Below are positions 47,709-58,269 of a stretch of 64,000 bases of DNA, one piece after another; the stretch's first letter is position 1; every line of letters starts with the position of its first letter. The notes beneath the pieces are model-generated. The model was not told the DNA's origin and ran no database searches. It was given only the letters and a program-made list of their open reading frames with translations. The position numbers and the translations under genes were made by a program. The stretch comes from Collibacillus ludicampi (GTDB lineage: Bacteria > Bacillota > Bacilli > Tumebacillales > BOQE01): positions 774,501 to 838,500 of the forward strand of contig NZ_BOQE01000001.1 of the NCBI RefSeq assembly GCF_023705585.1, given 5' to 3'.

Positions 47709-49217
47709 CTACTTTCTCGTCGGATCGATCGGACGAAAGATGGAGGGACGATGTGCTTTGTTTTTGAAAGGTTGCCGAAACAGAATATCTTGAAAAGCTT
47801 CCCAATTAAAGGGAATCAGTGGCCAAAGATACGGGATTCCGAACGCTCGTTTCCGTAACAAACCGATAAACAGAATGATGATTCCGATCAAAAATCCCAA
47901 CCAACCGAGATGAAACACGCTGAAAATCCCTGTGATCAGAATCAGAAAGACACGAGCCACCCGATTCGCATTCGATAACTCCAATGATGCGGTCGCATAT
48001 TGCGTCATCGCACACATCGTCGTGTAGACAAGCACATCCGTATCGAAAAGTTTCGCTTTAACGGCCAGTTGACTGAAAATGACGGCTGACACAAAGCCGA
48101 TCGCCGACGCCATCGGTACAGGTGTATTGACCACGGCACGACGAAAGATATCGACCCCAAATTCCAGAATGAGCAATTGAAGCGTCAGCGGGATTTGGCT
48201 TTCATTGTCCGGGTTAATAAACATCAGCCATTGCGGTAATGCCGTTCCGAGTCCCACTAACGCCAGCCACAAAGGACTCAAGAAAATGGAGATAATTAGC
48301 GATCCCAATAAGGCCAAACGAAAATACGTCCCCGCAAAAGGCGATAAATGATAATCGTCTGGATGTTGAACATGTTGTAAAAACACGCATGGAAGAATCA
48401 ACGCCTCAGGCGTCGTATCGATGATGACAACAATCTGTCCTTCCAAAAGTGCCGTCGCGGCAACATCTGGACGCTCTGTCAAGCGAACGGAGGGATAAAT
48501 ATTCCACTTCGTCTTCTGGTCTGTCAAATAATCGATCAAAGCCCCGTCCGCCATCGGGATGCCATCGATGTCGATCGCCTTGATCTGCTTTCGAATCTCA
48601 TCGATCAGTTGAGGATTGGTGATGTCTGCGATATAAAGCAGACTGACATCCGTTTTCGAGCGTTTACCCACTCGAAACAGTTCAATGCGAAGTTTCGGGT
48701 CACGGAGGCGGCGACGAATTAACGCCGTATTCGTAAGCATCGTTTCTGTGAAGCCATCCCTCGGCCCGCGAACCACCCGTTCAACTTCGGGTTCAGACGG
48801 GTTGCGAGACGGATACACGCGCGTATCGATGATGAGCGCTTCTTGCAGGCCATCGAAAAGGAAAACGATTGGGCCGGATAAGATAAAATACAGGATGTCC
48901 CGCATATTCGATGCTGTCGAAACCTGGACAAATGAAATGTGCGTATTCAGATAGGATTGTAACTTTTGAATTTCAATCTTGTCATGTTCGGACACGTATT
49001 CTTCCATGATTCGGGAAACATCTTTCAAAATGTTTACTAAGCTCTGTGTGTAAAAAAAACCATTTATACAATAGGAATACATGCGTATTCCGCCGAAATG
49101 AAATTCTTTGTGAATGATATCCCAGCTTATATCCGCCCCAAGCAGTTCATTGAGCAAGTGAATATTTTCATCCAAATGGATACAGGGTTTCTCGGGGAGC
49201 GTAGATTCTGAAATCAC
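47709..49217 (-). CDS. Spore germination protein of the GerA/SpoVAF family
   Basis: About 502 residues. A soluble N-terminal half holds the GerA signature stretches (LFDGLQEALIIDTRVYPSR, EPEVERVVRGPRDGFTETML, TNTALIRRRLRDPKLRIELF); the C-terminal half has five to six membrane helices after PDDYHLSPFAGTYFRLALLG. The ending PYLWPLIPFNWEAFQDILFR with RPSIFRPIDPTR is closer to SpoVAF than to GerAA. GTG at 49217 fits a GGGGG seven bases upstream; TTG at 49232 is in frame. No spoVA or gerB/C gene is adjacent. Confidence 0.85.
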   Translation of the reverse strand: MISESTLPEKPCIHLDENIHLLNELLGADISWDIIHKEFHFGGIRMYSYCINGFFYTQSLVNILKDVSRIMEEYVSEHDKIEIQKLQSYLNTHISFVQVSTASNMRDILYFILSGPIVFLFDGLQEALIIDTRVYPSRNPSEPEVERVVRGPRDGFTETMLTNTALIRRRLRDPKLRIELFRVGKRSKTDVSLLYIADITNPQLIDEIRKQIKAIDIDGIPMADGALIDYLTDQKTKWNIYPSVRLTERPDVAATALLEGQIVVIIDTTPEALILPCVFLQHVQHPDDYHLSPFAGTYFRLALLGSLIISIFLSPLWLALVGLGTALPQWLMFINPDNESQIPLTLQLLILEFGVDIFRRAVVNTPVPMASAIGFVSAVIFSQLAVKAKLFDTDVLVYTTMCAMTQYATASLELSNANRVARVFLILITGIFSVFHLGWLGFLIGIIILFIGLLRKRAFGIPYLWPLIPFNWEAFQDILFRQPFKNKAHRPSIFRPIDPTRK

Positions 49218-49323
49218 ACAAAAAACCCCCAATCCGTATCGTAAACTCGTACCCAGTATTTCTCTGATGGAGTGCTGTTATGTACAAAATGCAGTATACT
49301 CTTTCCATATGGAGGTGAATCCT

Positions 49324-49716
49324 GTGAAAACATTTGTCAAGGGAACTGTACAGGTGGTTTTCCTCATCGTGTTTTCGCTTGCAGGAAACTTCTTGGCAAA
49401 GATTCTGCACGTAGATATTCCTGGCAGTATTCTTGGTTTGGCTCTGCTTTTCCTGTTGTTACACTTCAAACTCATTCGTGTCGAGTGGGTAGAATTAGGC
49501 GCTAGCTGGTTACTTGCAGAAATGCTTCTTTTTTTTATTCCGCCAGCGGTCGGTATCATACAATACACGGATTTGATAGCCCGTATGGGTCTCGGAGTTG
49601 TTTTCGTTATCATCTTCAGTACTCTTATTGTCATGATCTGCACAGGCTGGTTCGCCGAACTACTCTACCATCGCAGAAAGGAAAAAAGACATGGAAGGAC
49701 ACTGGGGAATCATTAG
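49324..49716 (+). CDS. CidA/LrgA-like holin-type membrane protein
   Basis: 130 residues, four membrane helices. QVVFLIVFSLAGNFLAKIL, DIPGSILGLALLFLLLHF and LLFFIPPAVGIIQY are the LrgA/CidA signatures. Start GTG at 49324 with GGAGGTG six bases before it. It overlaps the lrgB-like gene by 26 bases. Such pairs move small metabolites such as pyruvate and affect cell death and lysis. Confidence 0.88.
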   Translation: MKTFVKGTVQVVFLIVFSLAGNFLAKILHVDIPGSILGLALLFLLLHFKLIRVEWVELGASWLLAEMLLFFIPPAVGIIQYTDLIARMGLGVVFVIIFSTLIVMICTGWFAELLYHRRKEKRHGRTLGNH

Positions 49717-50391
49717 TATCTGGTTGACGGTATGTATTTATTGGTTCACAAAAGGTATCTACAAACGCTGGCATTATCCGTTTCTCACGCCTGTTTTGAT
49801 CTGTCCTTTACTTCTGATCTCGATACTCTTGTCGTTTCATATCTCCTATCCAACATACATGACTGGCGCTAAATGGTTGAGCGATCTTCTTGAACCCGCG
49901 ACCGTGGCATTTGCTGTCCCTATGTATAAGCATTTCCATTTACTCAAAAAACACGCACGGGAACTCTTGACGAGTGTGATAACAGGATGTATCGTTTCCG
50001 TCCTATCTTCCGTACTCTTTGCTCTTGGAGTTCATCTCAATCCACAAGTGATTAACAGCTTAATCCCTCGTTCCGTGACCACACCGATCGCGATTGTTAT
50101 TTCGCAAATGATTGGCGGAACAGCAACGATGACGGCCGTTTTTGTCATTATGACGGGCATCATCGGATCAATCGTGGGACCATTGATAATCCGTTATCTT
50201 CCGATCCGTACGGCGTTAGCAAAAGGAGCCATGTTCGGAATGGGAGCACACGGTATCGGGACAAGCAAAGCCTTCGAGTAGGAGAATTGGAAGGCACGAT
50301 ATCAAGCTTGTCGATGATCGTCGCCGCGACAATCAGTGTCATTTTAGTCCCTATACTCCACCATATCATGAGGACTATAGGCATCTTTTGA
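49691..50391 (+). pseudogene. CidB/LrgB-like membrane protein with a C-terminal frameshift
   Basis: The frame gives 196 residues of a normal LrgB (FHISYPTYMTGAKWLSDLLE, LIPRSVTTPIAIVISQMIGG, MGAHGIGTSKAFE) and then hits TAG at 50279. Another frame continues at once with GELEGTISSLSMIVAATISV and ends at 50391. One missing base near 50279 explains it. Either lrgB lost its last ~35 residues or the base is a sequencing error. Confidence 0.8.
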
Positions 50392-50395
50392 TCCC

Positions 50396-50418
50396 CCCGC
50401 TACACAGCGGGTTTTTTT
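50396..50418 (+). terminator. Terminator of the lrgAB-like pair
   Basis: CCCGC/GCGGG with seven T. Confidence 0.8.
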
Positions 50419-50437
50419 ATGGACACTCTTGGTGTAC

Positions 50438-50467
50438 AAAAAAATGCAGGGGGATGTTCCATCCCCC
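50438..50467 (-). terminator. Terminator of the secreted repeat protein
   Basis: GGGGGATG/CATCCCCC around GAA, then TGCATTTTTTT on the minus strand. Confidence 0.82.
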
Positions 50468-50486
50468 TTTGTGCGATTCTGACCGA

Positions 50487-51233
50487 TCAAGAGTTTTGTT
50501 CTTGTTGCTCTTGTTGTTCCTGTTGTTCTTGTTGTTTAGAATGTTTATGCTCTACGAACTTTTGAAGTTTTGAAGCTGACTTTGAAAGGATCTGAGATTC
50601 TTTGTCAGCTGTGAGTTTCCCCTTAGCAACCGCTTGATCCAGACGAGCTTTTAACTTGGCTTGCAGATCAGAGATGAGAGTCTGTTCGGAAATCCCCTTA
50701 CTTTTCGCTACATCAGCAATCGATTCTCCAGATTTCAGATCGCTGCGAAGCGTCTTGACATCGATACCAAGAATCGAAGAAACATCTTTCAACAACCCGT
50801 TATCTGCCTTTTTATGTTTTAACAGGCCTTTATGTTCCAAAAGTTTTTGGAAACGTGATGCGGATTTCGAGAGAATCTCGTTTTCTTTCTCGGCCGTCAT
50901 TTTTCCGCTCGCTACGGCTTTATCCAAACGAGTTTTCAATTGTGCTTGCAGGTCAGAAATCAAGGTTTGCTCGGAAATCCCTTGGGTCTGTGCGATTTCA
51001 GCCAAGGATTTTCCGGATTTCAGGTCAGCTTGAAGGGTTTTTACATCGATCCCTAAAATGGAAGCCATCTCTTTCCAATTTTCGTTATGTTTATATTGAT
51101 CGTGTTTGGCGACAGCTTGTTGGTTTGAAGCGGCATTCGGCGCAGACGCAGGCGTGGAAGCCGCTGCAGTTGCAGCTCCTGTTCCAGCGATAGCGGCGGC
51201 AGCTAAAATCCCAAACATTTTTTGAGCGATCAT
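50487..51233 (-). CDS. Secreted protein with two tandem helical repeats
   Basis: 248 residues. Signal peptide (IAQKMFGILAAAAIAGTGAA, cut near ATAAA). Two copies of a repeat of about 80 residues follow: SILGIDVKTLQADLKSGKSL-AEIAQTQGISEQTLISDLQA and its close match from about residue 150, both ending in a SKSASRFQK-type segment. A C-terminal QEQ-rich tail and many Lys residues make it basic. AGGAGG is spaced for the third ATG (51233). LysM-like helical modules of this kind occur in Bacillales secreted proteins; function unknown. Confidence 0.75.
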   Translation of the reverse strand: MIAQKMFGILAAAAIAGTGAATAAASTPASAPNAASNQQAVAKHDQYKHNENWKEMASILGIDVKTLQADLKSGKSLAEIAQTQGISEQTLISDLQAQLKTRLDKAVASGKMTAEKENEILSKSASRFQKLLEHKGLLKHKKADNGLLKDVSSILGIDVKTLRSDLKSGESIADVAKSKGISEQTLISDLQAKLKARLDQAVAKGKLTADKESQILSKSASKLQKFVEHKHSKQQEQQEQQEQQEQNS

Positions 51234-51374
51234 GAACATCATCCTCCTATACTTTTTTTCGTCACCGAAATATCGATGACAAGCTCATTGTAAAATTCAA
51301 TTTCGGAATAATTGTGGTAGAAATATGGAATTTTGTTTGCCAGCAATCTTGAGGTACAAAGCTACTGACTCGAC

Positions 51375-52529
51375 TCACAGCGTGCGAACGAACCGCTCAA
51401 GACGATCGAGCGCGCATTCCAGTGTTTCCATTGAATACGCATAAGAGATGCGGATATACCCTTCACCATATCGTGAGAATGCGTCTCCGGGGACGACGGC
51501 TACTCTTTCCTTTTCTAAAAGTTTTGTCGCAAATTCAAACGAAGACAGGTTGAATTTTTTGATCGAAGGAAAGAGATAAAACGCCCCTTCCGGTTTGATG
51601 ATCTCAAAGCCGAGATCTACGAGGCGATCATACGTGAAATCTCTTCTTTTTCTGTATTCTCTTTTCATCACTTCCGCATCGTCGAGCCCGTGTGTCAACG
51701 CCTCAATCGCGGCGTATTGACTGATGGAGCTGGCACATGAGACGTTATATTGGTGCACTTTCACCATCTGTTGTGTAATGTAAGCGGGAGCAAAAGTGAA
51801 GCCGATCCTCCATCCGGTCATCGAATGGGATTTGGAAAGGCCGTTGATAACGATGGTTTGATTTCTGACAGACGGAATAGCGGCGATGGAACGATGGGTA
51901 CCGTCATAGATCAGTTCACTGTATATCTCATCTGAGAGAATGAATATTTCTTTGTCTGCGAGTAACTCCGCAATTTCTTGAATGCTCTTTTCATCAAGCG
52001 TACAGCCAGTCGGGTTCGATGGATAAGGAAGGATGATACAGCGGGTCTTTTCAGTAATGTTCGCACGTATCATTTCGGCGCTCATGCGAAAACCGTTGTT
52101 CGTCGTATCTATGTAAACGGGCACTGCGCCGCAAAGCTTGATAATCGGTTCATATCCAGGATACACCGGTCCCGGAAGAATCACTTCACATCCTTCTTCA
52201 AGAATGGTTCTGAGCGTCACATCGATCGCTTCACTTGCACCGTTGGTAACGATAATCTCATCGTCCGGGTTATAGGATAATTGGTATTTGCTTTCAAGAA
52301 AATGACTGGCCGCTTTTCTCAACTCAAGGAGTCCGGCGTTTGGCGTATAGGTGGTTTTATTTTCGCTGATCGCACGTTTCCCTGCATCTTTGACATGTTC
52401 GGGAGTTGGGAAGTCAGGCTGCCCGATCGTGAGCGAGATCGCATCCGGATACTGTGCGACCATGTTGGAAAATCTTCGAATCCCCGACACTTGAATATCT
52501 CGGACTCTACGGTTGATCAAATGTTCCAT
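51375..52529 (-). CDS. patA: Aminotransferase PatA (class I/II, PLP)
   Basis: 384 residues. ISLTIGQPDFPTPEHVKDAG, TNGASEAIDVTLRTIL, LPYPSNPTGC, LSDEIYSELIYDG and GLSKSHSMTGWRIGF with the PLP lysine; HQYNVSCASSISQYAAIEAL closely follows Bacillus PatA. It transaminates N-acetyl-diaminopimelate precursors or related amino acids. Confidence 0.9.
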   Translation of the reverse strand: MEHLINRRVRDIQVSGIRRFSNMVAQYPDAISLTIGQPDFPTPEHVKDAGKRAISENKTTYTPNAGLLELRKAASHFLESKYQLSYNPDDEIIVTNGASEAIDVTLRTILEEGCEVILPGPVYPGYEPIIKLCGAVPVYIDTTNNGFRMSAEMIRANITEKTRCIILPYPSNPTGCTLDEKSIQEIAELLADKEIFILSDEIYSELIYDGTHRSIAAIPSVRNQTIVINGLSKSHSMTGWRIGFTFAPAYITQQMVKVHQYNVSCASSISQYAAIEALTHGLDDAEVMKREYRKRRDFTYDRLVDLGFEIIKPEGAFYLFPSIKKFNLSSFEFATKLLEKERVAVVPGDAFSRYGEGYIRISYAYSMETLECALDRLERFVRTL

Positions 52530-52547
52530 ATTACCACGCTCTTCCTC

Positions 52548-52994
52548 TCATTGCTTTTGTCCGTTCTCTGCCTGCAAGATCTGTTGTTGCACCCGTTCAC
52601 TCAGATCTTGGATGTTGACTTGAAATGTATGATCGCCATAAGAAACGGTTGCCTTCGGATCACCTTTTTTCCCCGTAATACGGAGATGCTCCGTTTTTAT
52701 CTCATATGTACCGTCATCATGGGGGACAAATTGCGCGTGTTTGATCTCCTCTTCCAAAACGGGTTGAACCGTTTTTGCAAACGTGTCCCCCGCGGTACCG
52801 GCAATATCCTTGCCCATATCCACCACTTTCGCGGGCGAAGCATGAAACACGAGCACAAGAATCACGCCGATCAATACGGCAAACATGACGAGTTTCATGA
52901 GTGAACGTATCAGAAACCGGGCGATGATCACAGCGAGGAAAGCGACTGCGATCAAGACCCAATAGTCTTTGGCCCATGTCAATAGTTGTTGCAT
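52548..52994 (-). CDS. Membrane protein of unknown function
   Basis: 148 residues. Two N-terminal membrane helices (WVLIAVAFLAVIIARFL and KLVMFAVLIGVILVLVFH), then a soluble part (ITGKKGDPKATVSYGDHTFQ). GAGGGGTG seven bases before the ATG at 52994 supports this start over 53024. 18 bases before patA on the same strand, so possibly co-transcribed. Confidence 0.65.
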   Translation of the reverse strand: MQQLLTWAKDYWVLIAVAFLAVIIARFLIRSLMKLVMFAVLIGVILVLVFHASPAKVVDMGKDIAGTAGDTFAKTVQPVLEEEIKHAQFVPHDDGTYEIKTEHLRITGKKGDPKATVSYGDHTFQVNIQDLSERVQQQILQAENGQKQ

Positions 52995-53169
52995 ATCATG
53001 ACACCCCTCAAATGGATTGTCCATGTGCGGAACCTTCCTGTGAATCAGCGTCTAACCTCTACTTTACATCTTAGCTGTCAAATCTGCAAAACTTTTTCCA
53101 TTTATACATGACACGTGCACATAGAAAACTTTCCTCACCTTCACATTTGATCATGTGGATAAACGTAAC

Positions 53170-53197
53170 AAAGGGATCCCAAAAATGAGATCCCTTT
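53170..53197. terminator. Hairpin between the DeoR gene and the membrane-protein gene
   Basis: AAAGGGATC/GATCCCTTT, 9-bp arms. T-run absent, so weak. Confidence 0.45.
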
Positions 53198-53275
53198 GAA
53201 TAAGATTTACCCGCTGTTACGCCACCCTAAGTGTCACGCCAGCAGAGGTAAAAATATGCATGTTTCGATTTCTTA

Positions 53276-54037
53276 TCATTCCGTAGTAATGATGACCTCT
53301 ACGTTATGTTCACGCAAAATTGCGGCAATATCACCATCAGGTTCCTGATCGGTAATAATGATATCGATGTTTTCAAATCCCGATATTTTGTGGAACAGAC
53401 GCTTTCCAAATTTTGTGTGATCGGCTAAGACAATGACCTGGTCTGCGCGCCGAATCATCTCTCGTTTGACATACCCTTCTTCCTCATCAGGATAAGTCAA
53501 ACCGTCAGAAGTAATACCGCATGCGCCTAAAAAAAGTTTATCCACTTGATACTCAGATAACTTGGAAATCGTTGATGCCCCATATAAAAAGCGATGTCGA
53601 GGATTTAGCTCTCCCCCCAGAAGTCGAATCTTAATGTCTTCTTTTCTGGAAAGCAAATCCGCGATATCGATGGAGTTGGTCACAACGACATTGTTTTTGG
53701 TCGATAAGTATTCTGCCACAAACTGTACTGTAGTCGAGGCATCCATTATGATGTAGTCTCCATCTTTTATCAAGGAAGCGGCCACACGGGCAATATCACG
53801 CTTCTCGACAGGTTCCCTGCCCAAACGTTCCTTGTACGCGAATATTTCCTTTTTCAATGTCGGCAGGATCGCCCCTCCTCGGGTACGAATAATTCTTCCC
53901 TGCTCTTCCAGCTTGATGATGTCACGTCGAGCTGTGTCCCGCGATACGGAAAACAAGTCGCAGATCTCTTGTATACTGATTCTCTTATGATCTTTTAGAT
54001 GCTGCAAAATGGAAATTAACCGCTCTTCTTGGTACAT
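53276..54037 (-). CDS. DeoR-family transcriptional regulator
   Basis: 253 residues. N-terminal HTH_DeoR (ISIQEICDLFSVSRDTARRD, LEEQGRIIRTRGGAI) and the DeoR sensor domain (IIMDASTTVQFVAEYL, NSIDIADLLS, LGACGITSDGLTY, ADHTKFGKRLFHKI). Likely binds a phosphorylated sugar or sugar-alcohol. GAGGTG before the ATG at 54037 fixes the start. No transport or kinase target gene lies next to it. Confidence 0.88.
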   Translation of the reverse strand: MYQEERLISILQHLKDHKRISIQEICDLFSVSRDTARRDIIKLEEQGRIIRTRGGAILPTLKKEIFAYKERLGREPVEKRDIARVAASLIKDGDYIIMDASTTVQFVAEYLSTKNNVVVTNSIDIADLLSRKEDIKIRLLGGELNPRHRFLYGASTISKLSEYQVDKLFLGACGITSDGLTYPDEEEGYVKREMIRRADQVIVLADHTKFGKRLFHKISGFENIDIIITDQEPDGDIAAILREHNVEVIITTE

Positions 54038-54174
54038 TTGCGGTTCACCTCGACATATGAGTAACGGTACGTCATAAGTAATTATAATCATTTTTACGCA
54101 CAAATGCAATGATTGATAAGCGATTGTAAGCGAAATGATGATTCAAGCAAATTCTATTTGATTGTCCAAGAGCA

Positions 54175-54206
54175 AAAAGAGACCCGGATGCAACCGGATC
54201 TCTTTA
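54175..54206 (-). terminator. Terminator of clpB
   Basis: AAAGAGATCCGG and CCGGGTCTCTTTTT on the minus strand, with one mismatch, touching the clpB stop. Confidence 0.8.
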
Positions 54207-56807
54207 ATACGTGATTTGCAATTTCCCATCGATATAGTCGACTGTGACATTTGCACCGTCTGTGATCTCTCCTGCGATCATCGCGCGCGCCAGCATTGTC
54301 TCCACATGACGTTGCAAGAAGCGGCGCAGAGGACGCGCACCGTAGACAGGATCGTACGCTTCTCGCGCGATATATGCTTTCGCTCGCTCGCTGAGCGTGA
54401 CAGTGATGCTACGTTCCGCCAATCTCTTGCGCAAATCTGCGATGAGCAATCCGACGATCGCTGTCACTTCGAACACGGTCAGCGGTTTGAACAGAATCGT
54501 ATCATCGATACGGTTTAAAAATTCGGGACGGAAATGGAGGCGCAACTCTTCCATCACCCGTTCACGCGTCTCTTCCTTGATTTCCCCTGTCTCCGTAATC
54601 CCTTCTAAGAGATAAGAGGAACCGAGATTGGAAGTCATGATGATGATCGTATTTTTAAAATCGACCGTTCGTCCCCGAGAATCGGTGATACGTCCGTCAT
54701 CGAGAACCTGCAAGAGCACATTGAACACGTCCGGATGAGCCTTTTCCACTTCATCGAAGAGCACCACCGAGTAGGGTTTTCGACGAACCGCCTCCGTCAA
54801 TTGTCCCCCTTCGTCATAGCCGACATAACCGGGGGGTGCGCCAATGAGACGTGACACGCTGTGTTTCTCCATATATTCGCTCATATCGATACGTACGATA
54901 TTCTCTTCCGTATCAAAAAGCGTGGCAGCGAGCGTCTTAGCCAATTCCGTTTTTCCCACACCGGTAGGACCCAGGAATATAAACGAACCGATTGGACGGC
55001 GCGGATCTTTGATCCCCGCACGGGCGCGCAAGATAGCATCGGCTACCCGTTGTACTGCGTCGTCTTGCCCAACGACCCGTTCATGTAAAATCTGTTCGAG
55101 TTTTAACAGCTTCTCCCGCTCGCTTTCCATCAATTTTGCCAGCGGAATCCCCGTCCAGCGGGAGATGATGCGGGCGATTTCGTCCTCAGTCACTTCCTGT
55201 CGCAACAAGGTACGGCCGTCTCGTTGCTTTTCCTGTTTCTCTTCTTCTTCCTTCAATTTTTTCTCTAACTCCGGCAAGCGGCCATATTTGAGTTCTGCCG
55301 CTTTCTCCAGATTATACTGCCTTTGCGCCTCTTCAATCAGTTGTTGTACCTGTTCGATTTCTTCGCGCAGTTTCTGGATGTTTTGCAAGGCATTTTTCTC
55401 ATTTTCCCACTGCGTTTTCATCGCGGCGAACGTTTCGCGAAGGTCACTCAACTCTTTTTGCAAAGCTTCAAGCCTTTCGCGACTCGCCCGATCCGTTTCT
55501 TTTTTCAGTGCCGCTTCTTCGATCTCCAACTGCATGATGCGGCGTGAGATTTCATCCAACTCTGTCGGCATCGAATCGATTTCCGTACGGATCAAAGCGC
55601 ACGCCTCGTCTACCAGATCGATCGCCTTATCTGGAAGGAAGCGGTCCGCGATGTAGCGATCGGACAAAACGGCTGCGGACACGAGCGCCGCATCATGGAT
55701 TTTTACGCCATGGAACACCTCAAATCGTTCACGTAACCCGCGCAAAATCGAAATCGTATCCTCGACGGAAGGCTCATCCGCATATACCGGCTGAAAACGT
55801 CTCTCCAGAGCCGCATCTTTTTCAATATATTGGCGGTATTCGTCTAATGTCGTCGCCCCGATACAATGCAACTCCCCACGTGCCAGCATTGGTTTCAGCA
55901 AATTTCCCGCATCCAGTGCGCCTTCCGTTTTCCCTGCACCGACGATCGTGTGAATCTCATCGATAAACAGGAGGATTCTCCCTTCACTCTGTTTGATCTC
56001 CTGCAACACCGCTTTTAAGCGCTCTTCAAATTCACCGCGGTATTTGGCTCCGGAAATCAATGCCCCCATATCGAGGGAGAAAATGCGTTTATCGCGCAAT
56101 CCTTCCGGCACATCGCCACGCACGATACGTTGAGCCAGTCCTTCGACAATCGCCGTCTTCCCGACTCCAGGCTCCCCGATCAAAACGGGATTGTTTTTGG
56201 TCTTGCGCGCGAGGATACGAATGACATGGCGTATCTCCGTGTCGCGGCCGATCACCGGTTCCAGCTTATTTTGTTTGGCCGCTTCGACAAGATCATATCC
56301 GTAACGAGTAAGCGCCTCATACGTAACTTCAGGCATCGCGCTCGTCACCCGCTGATTCCCCCTGACCTCCGTCAGCACTTGCAGAAATTTGTCGCGCGTG
56401 ATCCCGAACGATTGCAGGGTTTTTCCGAGCGGCGTTTTTTCCGCCGCATCCAACAATGCCAAGAAGAGATGCTCGACTGAAATGTATTCATCTTTCATTC
56501 TTTTCGCTTCATCCTCAGCAGCGACTAGCACCTGACTGACCGCCTGACTGATATAAATTTTCCCAGGCTCACGTCCCGGTCCGGAGACACACGGCTTGCG
56601 TTCCACGATCCCCTCCAACGCCTGGCGCAAAGGCTCAACATGAACCTGCATTTTTTGCAGCAATCGCGGAATCAATCCATCATACTGTTCGATCAAAGAG
56701 AGCAAAAGGTGGTCGCAATCGATTTCAATATTTCCGTAGCGCAATGCTTTCGTCTCAGCCGCTTGGATCGCTTCGAGCGACTTTTGCGTAAAACGGTTCA
56801 TATCCAT
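54204..56807 (-). CDS. clpB: ClpB disaggregase chaperone
   Basis: 867 residues. Clp N domain (residues 1-150), NBD1 with Walker A GEPGVGKT and B LLFIDE, a middle coiled coil (about 405-530; EEQ-rich, needed for disaggregation and DnaK contact), NBD2 with GPTGVGKTE and [12 protein letters not shown], and a C-terminal D2-small domain. It dissolves aggregates with DnaK. An upstream extension is open, but the ATG at 56807 matches family starts. No CtsR or CIRCE box is seen; the transglutaminase gene precedes it by 46 bases. Confidence 0.96.
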   Translation of the reverse strand: MDMNRFTQKSLEAIQAAETKALRYGNIEIDCDHLLLSLIEQYDGLIPRLLQKMQVHVEPLRQALEGIVERKPCVSGPGREPGKIYISQAVSQVLVAAEDEAKRMKDEYISVEHLFLALLDAAEKTPLGKTLQSFGITRDKFLQVLTEVRGNQRVTSAMPEVTYEALTRYGYDLVEAAKQNKLEPVIGRDTEIRHVIRILARKTKNNPVLIGEPGVGKTAIVEGLAQRIVRGDVPEGLRDKRIFSLDMGALISGAKYRGEFEERLKAVLQEIKQSEGRILLFIDEIHTIVGAGKTEGALDAGNLLKPMLARGELHCIGATTLDEYRQYIEKDAALERRFQPVYADEPSVEDTISILRGLRERFEVFHGVKIHDAALVSAAVLSDRYIADRFLPDKAIDLVDEACALIRTEIDSMPTELDEISRRIMQLEIEEAALKKETDRASRERLEALQKELSDLRETFAAMKTQWENEKNALQNIQKLREEIEQVQQLIEEAQRQYNLEKAAELKYGRLPELEKKLKEEEEKQEKQRDGRTLLRQEVTEDEIARIISRWTGIPLAKLMESEREKLLKLEQILHERVVGQDDAVQRVADAILRARAGIKDPRRPIGSFIFLGPTGVGKTELAKTLAATLFDTEENIVRIDMSEYMEKHSVSRLIGAPPGYVGYDEGGQLTEAVRRKPYSVVLFDEVEKAHPDVFNVLLQVLDDGRITDSRGRTVDFKNTIIIMTSNLGSSYLLEGITETGEIKEETRERVMEELRLHFRPEFLNRIDDTILFKPLTVFEVTAIVGLLIADLRKRLAERSITVTLSERAKAYIAREAYDPVYGARPLRRFLQRHVETMLARAMIAGEITDGANVTVDYIDGKLQITY

Positions 56808-56853
56808 GATTTTCGCAGCCCCTTTTTCGCTCGATTCGTGTTTGTATCCTTCA

Positions 56854-57996
56854 TCACAATTGTTTCCCATCAGGTTTGTGTGTTTCATAGAAATCAGGGT
56901 TATCAAAAAAATTCCCTGCCTGCTCCCAAGTAGGATCACAGGGAATCCATTTTTTCTCATCCGCTAGATACACCAAGTTCCATGCATGAGGCCCGCTGCT
57001 CCCATCCGTCAAAAAAGCGGTGCCGAATTCCTGCTTCACCTGTAAGCCAACCGCTCGTCCCATCGCTACCATCAAGGAGGAGTAATCGGTACACACACCG
57101 CGGCGCGATTCAAACGTCGGGATCGCACCGAACGAAAGCGTTTGGAAGTTTCCAGACTCGATCATGTCCGCCTTACGGTTATCATAACTCACATGGCTAC
57201 CGATCCATTGATACAGACGGTACGCCTTTTCCCTGTCTGTCGTCGCACCGCGCACGATATCTCTGGCGGTTGCGTCGATCTGCTCATTTGAATCGAAACG
57301 GGTTTGCCATGTAAAAAAGCCTCTTCCTGCTTCCGGGCCGTTTTTCGCAGCTTCCTGACCGAGCTGATGAACCCAGTTGCTTGCTTGCTGTTGCAGCATG
57401 GGCAGATGTTTGGTCAAACTGCTTGTGAAAAGTGGAGTGATCAACTGGTTATCGGTCCACTGGTAGATGGAACTGTCTTTCGCCATCTTCGCGAATGCAG
57501 GCACATGCACAAAAGGTAAAGCAAGATGTACCAGCAGTACGAAAACGAATGTTCGCAGGAATGCTTTTGGCGTTTGCAGCAAAGCGGCGAACGCACGGCT
57601 CAGCCCTTTCGGCAGAAGCCCTGCCCATCTCTGCAGCTGATTGACAAGAGCAAACAAGAGCGCCTGAATCGGATAGATAACTATTTCAATGAGCCAATAC
57701 ACAAGGCAAGCGGCGAGCGGGATCGCGATTGCCCATGCCAGCAGGCTTGCGCGCAATTGTTGCAGCATCCATTGCAATTGGGGAATCTGCCAAGCTTGCT
57801 CCATCTGCAACTGCATGATCCGCCGCAATCCCCAAATGGCGATCGCATACGAAGCGATCCATTGCAATGAGTGAAAAGCCGAATGTATGCGATATTTCAT
57901 ACTTTCCAATTCACCGGGCAGTCCACGCATAAAACCGAGAAGAATGGGTGTAACGAGGAGAAACGCAGCGATGATCGTAATCCAGTTGTATGTCAA
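56854..57996 (-). CDS. Membrane protein with transglutaminase-like domain
   Basis: 380 residues. About four to five helices in the first 185 residues, with a CvpA-like layout, then an extracytoplasmic transglutaminase core: [20 protein letters not shown] (Cys), [10 protein letters not shown] (His) and IPCDPTWEQ (Asp). Such proteins are thought to act as peptidases or protein cross-linkers. Cotranscription with clpB is likely. Confidence 0.78.
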   Translation of the reverse strand: MTYNWITIIAAFLLVTPILLGFMRGLPGELESMKYRIHSAFHSLQWIASYAIAIWGLRRIMQLQMEQAWQIPQLQWMLQQLRASLLAWAIAIPLAACLVYWLIEIVIYPIQALLFALVNQLQRWAGLLPKGLSRAFAALLQTPKAFLRTFVFVLLVHLALPFVHVPAFAKMAKDSSIYQWTDNQLITPLFTSSLTKHLPMLQQQASNWVHQLGQEAAKNGPEAGRGFFTWQTRFDSNEQIDATARDIVRGATTDREKAYRLYQWIGSHVSYDNRKADMIESGNFQTLSFGAIPTFESRRGVCTDYSSLMVAMGRAVGLQVKQEFGTAFLTDGSSGPHAWNLVYLADEKKWIPCDPTWEQAGNFFDNPDFYETHKPDGKQL

Positions 57997-58063
57997 GATC
58001 GTTCACCTCACATCGAAAACCAATTCGTCTCCTGTTACTACTCCCATCTTAACATCAACACGA

Positions 58064-58106
58064 AAAACGTCAAAGACCAACTCTCGTTCACAGAAGAGTT
58101 GGTCTT
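58064..58106 (-). terminator. Terminator of the small membrane protein
   Basis: AAGACCAACTCT/AGAGTTGGTCTT, 12-bp arms, then TTTTT about six bases later on the minus strand. Confidence 0.7.
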
Positions 58107-58134
58107 GGCTTGTACCATTTTATGTTGAATCCGT

Positions 58135-58269
58135 TTAGCGCCTACTATGCAAATAATGGCCATAAATATTATGGAAAAACTCCGAAACCTCCAACACCAC
58201 GAACAAAACACAAACGGCTATGATCATGATAATGGCAAATTGAGCGAATCGCCTGCGCCTTGTCTTCAT
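58135..58269 (-). CDS. 44-residue single-pass membrane miniprotein
   Basis: MKTRRRRFAQ then a helix (AIIMIIAVCVLFVVLEV) and a short tail SEFFHNIYGHYLHSRR. The basic N-terminus puts it N-in. GAGGGAGAT five bases before the ATG and a following terminator make it a real gene. Function unknown. Confidence 0.7.
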   Translation of the reverse strand: MKTRRRRFAQFAIIMIIAVCVLFVVLEVSEFFHNIYGHYLHSRR

